Shown: positions 22,531-33,581 of the stretch, one piece after another
Layout of the letters: each line of letters starts with the position of its first letter
Numbering within the stretch: position 1 is the first letter of the stretch
Origin: Ceratotherium simum simum
Lineage: Eukaryota; Chordata; Mammalia; Perissodactyla; Rhinocerotidae
DNA: 64,000 nucleotides
NCBI RefSeq assembly: GCF_000283155.1
Contig: NW_004454171.1
Coordinates: 14,304,639-14,368,638, forward strand
Reading direction: 5' to 3'
Position numbers and translations under genes: made by a program
The notes under the pieces: generated by a model
Database searches by the model: none
Told to the model about the DNA's origin: nothing
The model's input: only the letters and a program-made list of their open reading frames with translations

Positions 22531-25449
22531 GTGAGTTCTCTTTAGCGTTAATTATCCGTTCCAAAAGCAAACGTAAGCTGGGTAAACAGTTTTGGGTCTT
22601 TACTAAACTGGCTGCCTTTTTCTTTTATTCTTTACTTTGTTGAAATGCTATTTCATCAAATATCAAAGGTCTAACTTTCAGAGGGAAAACTGTAGCCTTG
22701 TTCCCCTTGAACATAAAGCACTGTTTTATCTTGACATATCATAGTACATAAGAGATAGATCACTTTAATAGTACAGTAATGAAATCTGGGATTAGGTTTC
22801 ATGCTTTTGAACAGAATTTTAACTGTATTAAATTTTTCAGAGAAAGGATAAGTTTCAGTACCTCTCCATGACTTGGAGGAAAGACATTTTACCCTGATGG
22901 AATGATTAAAGGCCCTAGGACGGTTATTTGGTGGCTTAAGAGAAGATTTCAAAGGCCCCATTTCCCTTCTACTTCTTCCAGCTTCCAACAAAGAAAAACA
23001 TACACCTTCACTATAATTCATAAAATAACTTAGCCTCCAGTTCCCTTTGAGCTCGGGGGAAGGGTAGAGGAGGTGCTTAATGTTATGGGTAAACCCTTCT
23101 CCATTCAATGCTCGATGCTGACAATGGATAATTGCTATTCTTACCAATAGGTATTCTTCCATGTAAATTTAGTATATTTAATTTCTTGTGGAGGAAATCA
23201 AAAGGGTTCTTTCCTTAAATCCCCTTCCCCAACCTTTCTCTTCTCCTTTACCTTTGGAGGCAGAGCCTTTCTTTAAGTAATCCAAGTTGAACTGCCTTGA
23301 CTAGTCTCATCTGTCAGGAACTCTGATAGTCCCATGGCATGCTAGAATATAAGTGTGTGCTGGCATTTGTGGAGAAATAGTAGGAGAGATAAGGTAATGC
23401 TGCAGTAAAACATATTTCAAAATGAATTTATGCATAATCTGCGTAATACCAGTACAATAAAGTCTCTGTAGCATGAATGAAGCTATCTCCTAAAGGAAGC
23501 ATAAGGAGAAGGACCTTATGATGAGAGTGTATAAACGTGTTCTGATCCACCATGGTGGGAGCTTGTGTCAGGCAATACTCGGGTCTGGTAGAGAAATTAG
23601 TTTGGCAGAGAAGTGTAAAATGTTTATTTCCTTCACTTTCAAATGATAATATTTGAAATGTACCCATCAATGTACTGGGATATAATGTTATAAATGTTCT
23701 GTAGTGTGCAATTCTATTGCATGCAGTGAAATGACTGTGCCATTTTGATTAGTTTAGAGTTATATGAAAAACAAAAATGTTCCTCTTTAATCATGTTTAG
23801 CTTCTCATCCGAGGAAAATCACACCAAGTAGTACAGTATATCATTTCTTCTTCCAGCATCCTACTGCCTCTTCTTGCAAACAATAAATGCATAGTTCTGT
23901 ATCTCTATGAGGCTGGGCCATAAACTCCTGCTTAGTATTCAAATGGAAAGTTGCCCTTTCAAGATTAGCTAGATCTGTCAAACCGAGATATGATTCTCTA
24001 ACATTTAAAGATCTCGACATTTTCCACCTCCAGAGTACAAGCCTTTTAGCTATTAGCTTGCTCTCAGAACTATTTTTGAATCTTATTTAGAGGTAGCCTC
24101 TCACAGTGTACTCTCAATTTAACTGTTTGGGATCTGCTCTGATGTTGGCATTGTTACGCATATGAAATCCACAAATACTAAGACATGGATGATCTCTGAG
24201 ATATTTAGGAACTTTTTCTTAATGACTGTCAGCATAGATTTAGCCTTAATCATTTTAAACATTACCAAGTAATTTCTAAAACGTGTTTTGTACAGATTTA
24301 AGTCTTTGCTAAATTTCTACATGTGCCCCTTAAGTCTAGCCTGTGTTTCCATTCATATGAATATATATGTGTGTCCTTTTTCTGGAATCCAATCTTCCAT
24401 GAATTTTAGACGTATTAAAATACCACCTGATTCAATGGCATCACTAAGCCTTTCATAAGTTTATTTATTTTTATTTGTTCTTGCTGAGGAAGATTTGCCC
24501 TGAGCTAACATCTACTGCCAGCCTTCCTCTTTTTGACATGAGCTGCCACCACAGCATGGCCACTGACAGATGATCAATGTAGGTCCACACCCTGGAACTG
24601 AACCCGGGCTGCTGAAGTGGAGCGTGCCAAATAACCACTAGGCCACCAGGGCTGGCCCACATTTCATAGGTTTAAAGAGCTGTTTCTTGTCCCCTGCCTG
24701 AGTGCTGGCATTCCCATTGTTGGGTTGATCTTCCTCTAAATAGATTTGAAAGAGGAGCTTTTGAATGAAGTGGATGCCAGGATATAGACGGACTTTTACG
24801 TAGAGTGATTGTGTGGAAAGAAGATACTTCCTGACTTTCTGCTACTGGCCCTTCTGTGGGGTTCAAGACACCGTGGCCTCTGCTTTTGGCACATTTCCCT
24901 CCACCTCCCCCTTTTTCTTCTTTTATTGTGGCCACTTAATTTTTTTCCTTATTCTGGATTATTTGTGTGCTCTCAGTCAGAGAAGCAGTGTTCCAAGACT
25001 CTGTAGCTAACTCACTTGGACTTTTGCCTTTAAACACATGGTAGATTTTAATTAACATATTAATAAATAAAAACTGGTTTTCAGATAGAAAGTAATAAAT
25101 TACATATTATATTATTAAAGATAATTTCCAGGATGTTTTTGTGCATCCTAATGCACAAAATTTATTTTCCTAATGATAAAATTTATTTTCATAAGCAACA
25201 TTTGCTTCTTTTAATTAAAAAACTCCTTCAATGATGGATAGGTGAAGAGATATGGGTTTATTTGCACTTTAGGATGAAGGAATCCTGAAAGCATCAGATA
25301 AAATAAAAATTTGTGTTCCCATTGAAGGAAAAATTAATGTTGGAATTTAAAAATTCAATTATGCAATAGTTAACAAATGAAGAATTCTTAACTGTTTTTT
25401 AAGCCTTGTGTTGAATAAAACTCACATTACTTTTTTATAAATTATGCAG
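22531..25449 (+). other. Intron W9-W10 (2,919 bp)
   Basis: Mostly AT-rich unique sequence with one old ERE-type SINE (24464-24661). A 163-codon open frame on the minus strand (22671-23162) is the longest of the window, but it shows no recognisable protein features. Confidence 0.8.
24464..24661 (-). mobile_element. ERE-type SINE, diverged (antisense)
   Basis: On the minus strand it starts GGGCCAGCCCTGGTGGCCTA and contains GTTCAGTTCCAGGGTGTGG in the box B position. It ends in TAACATC..GAGCTAAC..ACAAATA. The flanks TTTCATAAGTTTA (24451-24463) and TTTCATAGGTTTA (24662-24674) form a 13-bp duplication with one mismatch. It is older than the other copies. Confidence 0.88.
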
Positions 25450-25542
25450 GTGAAATACAAAGAAGAGATGAAATGTGCGACAGCCATATCTGATCCTCCA
25501 GAGCTAAAGAGAATTAAAGAAAACCAGAAGAACATCAGCAAT
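25450..25542 (+). CDS. NEBL: NEBL exon W10, 31-residue repeat, type B
   Basis: The acceptor is TTATGCAG and the donor is AAT/gtgtga. It encodes VKYKEEMKCATAIS, then DPPELKRIKENQKNISN. Residues 624-654. The type B marks are SDPPELKR and KENQKNISN. The terminal Asn (AAT) is residue 654 by counting, the site of the human N654K polymorphism reported in dilated cardiomyopathy. The donor GTGTGA is weak, and read-through would meet a TGA one codon later. Confidence 0.96.
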
Positions 25543-25744
25543 GTGTGATCATATTTCTTTAAGTATTGTTTTCTATTTTATTAGATGGCTATAATATAAA
25601 TGAGGGCATGGAGCTTGGACAGGTGAAAGAAATCCCATTACAATGGATACCGTTAGGAGGGCCAGCTCCTGAAAGGCAGAGATAAGGTCTCACACATCTT
25701 CATGTTGGGCGAGCAGTGCACTTAGTGTGTGCATTTGTTTATTA

Positions 25745-25900
25745 AAGAACATGTTTTTGAATGCCTATGCTGCTCTTGTTCTTGGAGGAATTCAAAGATG
25801 AATGAGATACACTCTAAGGTTAGGGGCTGTGAGTGTTCTCCAAGTCTCTAGGAGAAACAGACCTAGGAATAAATAACCATCATGCATTGTTTTGAAGTAC
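25745..25900 (-). repeat. L2-like 3' fragment
   Basis: GAATGCCTATGCTGCTCTTG, 'attcaaagatgaatgagataca' and 'ctccaagtctctaggagaaacag' follow the reverse L2 tail loosely. Confidence 0.4.
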
Positions 25901-26584
25901 TAGAACAATAATTAATATTTGTTGCGTGTTTACTTTGCTTTTTGAGTACTTTACATGTAGTATCTCATTTAATAATGAATAATAATTCCTCTTGCAAAGT
26001 GCTGTGAAAGTTCAAGAAGGAAGGCTATGTCAGTGAGAGAGGGGAAAACCCTCAGAGAAAGAGTAACTTTTGAGTTAGATCTTAAAGAATCGAGTTAGAT
26101 CTGGGGTGGATTTTGTAAGGAGGGGCCTTCTTGGCAGATCAAACTGAATGTGTTCAGGATCCAAGGCCTGTTCGAGGAGGGGAAAGTTTAGTGTGATGAG
26201 TTCTTGGCGTGAAAGGTGGCAGGAGAGCCTGGTGGAGAGAGAAATTGTTATTCAGGTCATGAGGAGGCAGTTGGGAGTCCCACAGTGTCCCTAAAGTGTG
26301 GTTCGTATACCAGCTGATATCCAAGATTACGTTAAGAGGCCTGCCAATGATCAGGCCTTGCCTTAGTGATTCAATTGTTTTAATGTGTACCTTTCTTTAA
26401 AAGAAGGGTTACTGGTTTTCAATTTATTGTAGAAACATAACGCTCCCTTAAAATAACTTTATTTGAAAATAATAGCAAGTTAATTTAATGAAACAATACT
26501 GTAAATCACAGCACAGGTGGTATCTGGCATGGCATATGGGAAGTGGTGAGCAGCTGGTGGGAATTTAGGCAACACTGGAGTAGT

Positions 26585-26765
26585 GGGGAAGAACGTGGAC
26601 CCTGGACTATTGGTTTGATCCTAGTTCCAGATCTTACTTGCTGTGTAATCTTCATGAGCCACCAACATCTCCAAGCCTCGATTTCCTCATCTATAAAACA
26701 GGGACTAGAATATTAAGTGAGATATTGCCTGTAAAGCACTTAGCATGTCTGTGAATGGATGGATG
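26585..26765 (-). repeat. MIR SINE
   Basis: AGAACGTGGACCCTGGACTA, CTTACTTGCTGTGTAATCTT, CGATTTCCTCATCTATAAAA and TGTAAAGCACTTAGCATG are in the reverse MIR order. Confidence 0.75.
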
Positions 26766-27961
26766 CAAGACATGAAGAGTCTCCGTATCAAATTTATGTC
26801 CCCAAACTTACATCCACTAGAAATCAGCTACAACGGTTTCTCTACATCAATAATGCTGTTCAAGAAATTCTTCCCCTCTGAGCTCTACCCAGAGTAACTT
26901 TTCCTTGTGTCCTGCCATCAAGAGAGATTACACTGGACCTTTCCTCACTTTAACTGAGACAGTTATCCCAGACACAAGAATCTGCTCAAACTCTCAAACT
27001 ATTTACCACGGCACAGAGAAACTCGCACATCGTGGAAAGAGGTCACACCGAAGCGGCCTGTCCCTTTGTCATTTATCTTCCAGGCTTATCAAGCTTCTCT
27101 ACACTTGGATGTTCACTGCTGAGAGTGGGCATCTCAAGTCCATTTTATCTGCCAGCCCTGTAGGCCTTGTGATTTCTTGCCAAAAAAGGTTCCTTAACGC
27201 TAAATTTAAACTCTAAAAAATCATTGACTGTCCCTGTGGTGTTCCTTACAATGGGATTTTAACCTCTAGTTTTACTTTTGCCTGTCAAAATTCATTTGGC
27301 GGACATGCCATCCTGTTTCTCTGTGTCGGATGCTCATTTGTTTCCTGGGGTGTTGTGGAATTGCTGGGAAAACTGACCACAAACGATGGGGTCTTATCCC
27401 CCCAGCTGAGTAGGGGCACCTCTATGCAGTAGGTCAGGGAAATTTCCATACTGTTTGGTCAGAGAGCAGGCTTCCCATATTGGACCTTTGTCAAGAAGGA
27501 AACTACGAGGTTCAGAGTTTCTTTATATGGTGTCAGTTTGTCACTGAGGTGTAAGCATAGGACTGGTGGGGCCTTCCTTTCTAATGATGAGTGCAGAATT
27601 ATTCTTTTTAAATATAAAATGGTAATCTGATAAATGTTGCTCTAGTTCTTTAAAAAAATGAATTCACAGAAAAGATCATCTATTATTACTGATAAGATCG
27701 AACTCAGAGAGGCTACCAATAAATGAGACAATTTGAAGAATAATAACTAAAAGTGAATTCAAAACATTTGGACCAGAAAAAGCTTAGTCTGGGATCAATA
27801 TGATGAAGTCTATTAGCAATGCATATTTCATTATCAGATCCTAGTGAAGATTTTAACTAATGAATGCTCTGTAGCCATATGGCATTTCTTTTCATCTGTT
27901 CCGGTGTATTGGTGCACATTTCCTTCCCATAACCCCACACTGTCTTGCACTTTGTCCCCAG

Positions 27962-28054
27962 CTCCAGTATAAAGAGCAGTGCCCCAGGGCAACCCCACTA
28001 AGCATAACACCGGAGATAGAGAGAGTGAGGAGAAACCAGGAGCAGCTGAGTACG
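27962..28054 (+). CDS. NEBL: NEBL exon W11, 31-residue repeat, type A
   Basis: The acceptor is CTTTGTCCCCAG. It encodes LQYKEQCPRATPLS, then ITPEIERVRRNQEQLST. Residues 655-685. The donor is ACG/gcaagt, a GC donor. The next GT is 4 bases downstream and would break the reading frame, while the GC site keeps 93 bases and the frame into W12. The exon ends differ from W9 only in detail. The repeat is more GC-rich and has RRNQEQLS in place of KKNQxNIS. Confidence 0.95.
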
Positions 28055-28224
28055 GCAAGTGGTTTCGGTGTTCTCTTATATTTTATCAAATATTGCATGT
28101 TTTTGTTCTTCACAATACTCTCTGAAAAGCTTGAAACCTGCTACATATTTGGATGTTCCTTTTCACATAGTGAAGGCCATGAACTGTGACCCTACCCTGT
28201 GAGCCCAGGAAATTTGGGACTGTG

Positions 28225-28400
28225 TTGCTATAATTTAGCCATGTTTGTTTATTCAAGTAATCTTCATTGAGCCGGATATTATCCTGGTCACTGGTACACC
28301 AAGATGGAGAAGACCCAGTTCCTATTCTCATGGACCTCATAGTTTAGGTGCTAAATCTCTACAACTACATCTAGGTAAGGACCTGGAGAGTAGTGGGTCT
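28225..28400 (-). repeat. L2-like 3' fragment
   Basis: TGTTTATTCAAGTAATCTTC, 'attgagccggatattatcctggtcactgg' and 'cctattctcatggacctcatagttt' match the reverse L2 tail order. Confidence 0.45.
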
Positions 28401-28554
28401 GTTGTCAATCAGAGAAAAAAAATGTCTATTGGAATAGGGCAAAAGAAGACCTGGCTTGACTGGAGTTCAAAGACATAATGTCAGAGTAGAAAACCTTATA
28501 AATAAAACAGAAGACATTATTCAATCATTCAATAATCTAAAGCTAAGAAAGCAA

Positions 28555-28755
28555 TGATAGTTAACAATCATGAGGCACCTCTACTGTGGTGCTAAATGCT
28601 TTATGTGGACCCGTGAGGTCAGCACGATTCATTTCTCTGGTTTGTAGGTCTGGGACACTGAGTCTTGGGGAGGTCAGAGGACATGCTGGGCACCCACGGT
28701 TTGTAAGGACAGAGCTGGGATTTGAACCCAGGCCCCCCGAATTCAGAAATCTCTT
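28555..28755 (+). repeat. MIR SINE
   Basis: GCTAAATGCTTTATGTGGAC, a diverged middle, then GGACAGAGCTGGGATTTGAACCCAGG, the strongly conserved MIR end. Confidence 0.65.
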
Positions 28756-29350
28756 TCAAAGGTCCCCCACAATGGTCATTTTTCCCATTTTTTGACCCTT
28801 TTATGGAACTTTTACCAATATAAACAATAGCCTTCTTCTTCCAAAACAGGTAATTTTGAAAGACTTTAAAATTAAGAGTGGGTTCTTCCAGGTGGAGAAG
28901 AAAATCAGGCTGAACATTGCTTTGTCCCTGGAGGGTGGTGGGAATGAGGGATCTTGAGCTTTTTTTGAAGGTAGAAGCCCAGGGTCAGAAAGAGAGTCAG
29001 TGGCCTTCCAGGCTGCCATGGCGACCTCGCTGTAGTTCTCTGTAAGGAGTTCGTTCCAACGTTTCTCCCTTACATTTCCATTACTTTTAGTCATGGAATT
29101 TGCAGTTAGTTTTGGTATTGCACAGCAAAGGACTTATTAAAAAATCATTTTTAAGAAGCACAACCAACGCTTTGTCTGGCTAAGTTGGATGAATCAGAAT
29201 CCAGGTGTAAATGTGAACCAGAAGGTGGACGCATATCCACTGTGGAAAAAAAGGTGTAAAAAGATAGGGTTAATTTTGAGGCTCATCCTCTCTGGTGTTT
29301 GGGTGGAGACCATTCTGCTTTCTATTAAAATTCTTATTTATCCTCCACAG

Positions 29351-29443
29351 GTAAAATACAAAGGAGAGATGAAACAGGCAACCCCAATTTCTGATCCACC
29401 AGAGCTGAAGAGAGTTAAAGAGAACCAGAAGAACATCAGCAAT
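29351..29443 (+). CDS. NEBL: NEBL exon W12, 31-residue repeat, type B
   Basis: The acceptor is TATCCTCCACAG and the donor is AAT/gtgtga. It encodes VKYKGEMKQATPIS, then DPPELKRVKENQKNISN. Residues 686-716. It is very close to W10, with the same length, terminal KENQKNISN and even the same donor hexamer. This suggests that W10 and W12 come from a duplicated exon pair. Confidence 0.97.
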
Positions 29444-31004
29444 GTGTGACCTCCTTAGTAACTTTTTCCTTGTGACAGCAAACGTATTGTCAACATGTCA
29501 GTGAGGGATTGTGTTTACAAAATTTTCATGACCTTGAGTTGATATTCTGCTCTGAATTGACCACCAATTTATTTGAAAGGTTTCAGGGTCTTAGGTATTA
29601 TGGGTACAGCCAGGTGTTCCCTGCTCCAGGGTCCCTGGGTGACAGCCAGTACTATTTTGCCGCAGGTTATTGTGTGTCCCTCTTATCTTGTCTTCAGGCT
29701 GTTAGTTGCTGTGGTTCCCCAGAGGGACATAGCTGTAGCTTCTGGCATCTTGGCTCTTCAAATAAGCTTTCCCACTCCCTTTCCTGCCTGTATATTTCTT
29801 GTTTTTCAGCCTGTCCAATCCTCTCCCAGCTATTAGTACTTTATTTTTGGACAGTGTCTAGGGAGAAATTATAAAGTGTGCATAGCCGAATAGGTCACGT
29901 GGGACAGGCCCATTTTAGGGGCATTTGGTAAGGGGCTGTCAGTTTTTACTCAGACACCATCTCCCGGCTGCTCTGATTCCCTTCTGTTTATGTAATCTGC
30001 GGATGGAGTTCACCCAGAGAATCCTTTTTCGAAGTCATTAACATACAGATTGGGTTCTTAGGAAGAGGAAATTTGGACATCTGTTTGGTTCAATGAAATC
30101 TTTTATTCTTCAGGACTTTAAAGTCGTTTGACCAGATTATAAAGCAAACGCAGTTATTGTTTGGCACTTTTCCTAGTAACTATATTTTGGAGAAGTAGAT
30201 GCTCATCTTTTCCCCACTATATTTAGCATCACACTTGATGTGACTCCATTACTCTGAAAAAGGAACATGGTTACTGAGAAGGAGGAACGTAGTAGTGGGA
30301 AGCACACCGGCCTTTTTGTGGATGACTATGGTCACCTATTTAGGCATCCTTTCAAAAGTTCTGCATGGTTAATTGTTAAGAAACTACAAGAGTATAGTAC
30401 AATTCTATATGGGTAGGAGTGCCTTTAAGTGATATCCATGAAGACATTTCTTATCATATTCCTTTGTGATGAAATGCTCATCACAGCTTTACTGAGGATA
30501 GGCCCATATATTTGAGTCTATTCACAGTGATTTGGACACATAATCCCTGCTATGGGATGTATTAGAATAGATTGAGGGGCCGGCCTGGTGGCATAGCGGT
30601 TAAGTTCATGTATTCTGCTTCAGCGGCCCGGGGTTTGCCAGTTTGGATCCTGGCCGTGGACCTACTCACGGCTCATCAAGCCATGCTGAGGCGGCATCCC
30701 ATATAGAAGAACTACAACTCTACAACTATGCTACACAACTATATACTGAGGCTTTGGGGAGAAAAAGGAAAAAAAAGAGGAAGATTGGCAACAGATGTTA
30801 GTGCAGGGCCAATCTTCCTCAAAAAAAAAAAAAAGAACAGATTGATTTAAGAGGCAAGCATTTTACAGAAGACTAGACCTCTGATAGCATCCTCTTTTTT
30901 CATAGTGTCCTTTCCTTAGCTAGCTCCTTAAAGTAAATATTTTGTGATTCTTATTTGGTTGAATTGATTCACAGTACTCTATTTTTTGTTCTCTGAAATG
31001 ATAG
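29444..31004 (+). other. Intron W12-W13 (1,561 bp)
   Basis: Mostly unique sequence, with an ERE SINE at 30576-30833. Frames at 29509-29874 are chance. Confidence 0.85.
30576..30833 (+). mobile_element. ERE SINE
   Basis: Starts GGGGCCGGCCTGGTGGCATA, has a box B-like TTTGGATCCTGG, a long A-rich internal block, TTGGCAACAGATGTTAGTGC and AATCTTCCTCAAAA. The target duplication AGAATAGATTGA / AGAACAGATTGA (12 bp, one mismatch) is at 30564-30575 and 30834-30845. Confidence 0.95.
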
Positions 31005-31097
31005 GTTTATTATAAAGGTCAGCTGGGAAGAGCCACGGCTTTAAGTGTAACTCCTGAAATGGAAAGAGTAAAGAAGAATCAAGAAAATATTAGTTCG
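31005..31097 (+). CDS. NEBL: NEBL exon W13, 31-residue repeat, type A
   Basis: The acceptor is GAAATGATAG. It encodes VYYKGQLGRATALS, then VTPEMERVKKNQENISS. Residues 717-747. The donor is TCG/gcaagt, a second GC donor. It is followed by the same TGGTTT as after W11. The frame into W14 is kept only by this site. The final codon TCG directly precedes the GC. Confidence 0.96.
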
Positions 31098-32320
31098 GCA
31101 AGTGGTTTTATCCATTTTGGGCTCTCACAGAGGATGTGTCCCTTATTATTTACTTGCAGTCCTGTTTTTTCTTGTGAAAATAAAATCTATTTTCAAGAAA
31201 CATTTGTGATCTATGCAGTAAATACACATGTCATTTCAGATGACTTCCAAAAGCTGCCACTGTATAAATTTACATTATCCTGCAACCCTTCATTGATATT
31301 TCCAGATGTGACTGACAGTTACATTTAAAGTTTACTTTTAAACTATATTATGTTCATTTAAACAATGATTCATGTTATTTTAGCCAGTGTCTTTGAAAGT
31401 GGTAAAGTCTTTGATGCGTAAGTTAAATAGTTGTCATTTTACAGATGGATTCCATTGAATGTGGATTGTTAAATGTTCTCTGCAAAACAAAATAAGAAAT
31501 GAGTCATTACTCCAAAGTAAGGACTTAGAGGAAAAAAATCTTTTAATACATTTAATATAGAAATCATTTTCTCATTAACATCCCAGGGTGCACATCAGTG
31601 TCTTATTTGGATAGTATGCTTTCTCTTAGTGAATATCAGGGCTTCAGTTCTGAACTGCACATATGCCCTTAGGTCTGCAATGATTGCTGTCCTAATCTTA
31701 TAATCGGCTTCACAAATAGTGTGCTGATGGGCAGCTGTCAAGAAGAGCTGTATGCCTGGGGATTGGCATTTAGGTTTTACCGTTGATACATCTCTATTGG
31801 CATTTCTGTCCAGAGATGCTGACTGTAGTCAACATAAATTACCTTTAAGCTGTGGCTGCTTAAAAGGAACCAGCCCCATTGTTTCTTATCTTCTATGGAG
31901 GGGAAAAATAGAAGGAAATAGAGGGAAGTTCGGTATGCATTCTTCAACAGTGTTATGGCGGCAAATGGAGAAATGTAGAAATAGAAAAATAAATATAGGT
32001 TCCATTTAATTTTGGACTTTCCTTGTTTAATTTAAGTATGATAACCAGTTTTACTGCCTATATCATTAGTGGATATTGGTCACTCTCACACTTTCAGATG
32101 ATACTTTTAGGTCATTTTTGCTATAGCCTTTAAAGGAGACCTTTGACAGTAAAATTTTAGATTGTTATTGTAGAACTAAACACAATTCACTGAACAAGTT
32201 ACCCGGGACATAATTCAGAAAATGTTGTATGTGTTTCATTCATTTGGGAAACTTGAAAAAGCTATGTAATGGTTTTTATTATAATTGTCTTATTATAAGT
32301 ATGTTCTGTTTACTTTGCAG
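31098..32320 (+). other. Intron W13-W14, GC-AG (1,223 bp)
   Basis: Starts GCAAGTGGTTT and ends GTTTACTTTGCAG. No repeat or gene was recognised. Confidence 0.9.
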
Positions 32321-32425
32321 GTAAAATATACCCAGGACCATAAACAGATGAAAGGTAGACCAAGTCTGATTTTAGATACACCTGCTCTGAGACATGTCAA
32401 AGAAGCACAAAATCATATTTCAATG
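32321..32425 (+). CDS. NEBL: NEBL exon W14, nebulin repeat (35 codons)
   Basis: The acceptor is TACTTTGCAG and the donor is ATG/gtaggg. It encodes VKYTQDHKQMKGRPSL, then ILDTPALRHVKEAQNHISM. Residues 748-782. It returns to the 35-residue form with MKGRPSLILDTP and has VKEAQNHISM at the end. The donor GTAGGG is weaker than most. It is the second-last nebulin repeat. Confidence 0.97.
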
Positions 32426-33409
32426 GTAGGGTACAACCAGATCATTCTCATGACTAAAACATACTAAGGAATGGCATCACGCGGTGTACCGACGGCGTTA
32501 GTTCACCATTAATCTGGATGACTAACAAAGCATGGAGATGCGATGGGCCATCCTTTTGGGGGGACTTTGTAATCACACTGAAATGTAATGGAAACATTTA
32601 GTCTAATAAAGTAATTTTTCTCAATGGTTTTTTTGGGCGTGATTTTATTTCTAACGTGACTACTATAAATGCATTTTGTGAAAGACATTTGCCTGGACTT
32701 CTTTTCAATTAATTTTAAGGTGGAGCTTGGTGTGTTTGCATGTTACAAAGAATATTTAAAAAGTATGTTTTTTAAAACAGTTTCATGAGATATAATTTAT
32801 ATACCATAAAGTTGAAATACCATTTAGAGTGTACAATTCAGTAGTTTCTGATGTAATTTATAGAGTTGTACAATCATCACCCTAATCCAATTTCAGAGCA
32901 CTGAAAGTGTATGTTTTAAAGTATATGCAAGTTTTTGTAATTATATACAAAAAATTGTATATATAATTATTTGTAACTCTCAATCTAATTTTAAATAATA
33001 CCGTTTTCTTGAATAATTGTGTAGAAATTGCTTATCATTTCATTGCATATTAAAGGTTAAGAAATAGGAAATTAATTTGTAGCTGTTAGTACATTTGAGG
33101 AAGTAACCAGGATTAAAAAAATATATCTTTTAAAACTTCTTACTGATATACAGGTTTATGTAAAATTTAAGAGAGCTGCTAACCGTAATGACGAAAAACA
33201 TTGTGAAAATATCAGCACTTGATTTCTGATGCTAGGAAGCTGAAGTTTCAGACATTATTTTTGGAATAATTGGAAAAGATGCATATAAGTAGAAAATAAT
33301 CTAGATCCAGCTGGCACAGTGACAGCTGTCATTATATCAAAACTTTGTGAGCTACGTAACAATCAGACCATTTCAGTTTGGGTTAATATTGTTTTTCCTT
33401 TTTTTTCAG
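32426..33409 (+). other. Intron W14-W15 (984 bp)
   Basis: AT-rich. It carries a short L1 3'-UTR-like fragment at about 32770-32905. The acceptor has a long tract, TTTTTCCTTTTTTTTCAG. Confidence 0.85.
32770..32905 (-). repeat. L1 3'-end fragment (antisense)
   Basis: TTCATGAGATATAATTTATATACC, 'gagtgtacaattcagtag' and 'gttgtacaatcatcaccctaatccaat' match the reverse strand of old L1 3' ends. Confidence 0.65.
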
Positions 33410-33581
33410 GTAAAATATCATGAAGATTTTGAAAAGACCAAGGGAAGAGGCTTTACTCCTGTCGTGGATGACCCTGTGACAGAGCGAGTGAGGAAGAACA
33501 CCCAGATTGTCAGTGATGCAGCCTATAAAGGTGTCCATCCTCACATCGTGGAGATGGACAGGAGACCTGGGATCATTGTTG
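33410..33581 (+). CDS. NEBL: NEBL exon W15, last nebulin repeat and linker start
   Basis: The acceptor is TTTTTTTTCAG and the donor is G/gtaagc. It is 172 bases with phase 0 in and phase 1 out. It encodes VKYHEDFEKTKGRGFTPV, then VDDPVTERVRKNTQIVSDAA, then YKGVHPHIVEMDRRPGIIV. It includes the complete last repeat and a short conserved extension, residues 783-839. This exon is shared by nebulette and LIM-nebulette (LASP2). In LASP2 the IIV end is followed directly by the W18 sequence. The strong donor and phase 1 end fit that use. Confidence 0.98.

Larger units (their letters stand above)
25543..27961 (+). other. Intron W10-W11 (2,419 bp)
   Basis: Contains a likely L2 fragment (about 25745-25900) and a MIR (about 26585-26765). 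The segment 26280-26590 looks like an old DNA-transposon piece but was not assigned. A 103-codon frame at 26905-27216 has no recognisable protein. Confidence 0.8.
28055..29350 (+). other. Intron W11-W12, GC-AG (1,296 bp)
   Basis: Starts GCAAGTGGTTT and ends TCCTCCACAG. It contains a possible L2 tail (about 28225-28400) and a MIR (about 28555-28755). Confidence 0.9.

Noticed and set aside
22671..23162. 163-codon open frame on the minus strand
   Set aside because: It is the longest frame, but it has no recognisable domain and no splice or promoter context. It lies inside an intron of AT-rich DNA and is most likely chance.
28055..28060. GT four bases inside the W11 intron (gcaaGTgg) as the true donor
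   Set aside because: It would add four bases and shift the frame into W12. The GC site keeps the frame, and the paralogue W13 has the same arrangement.
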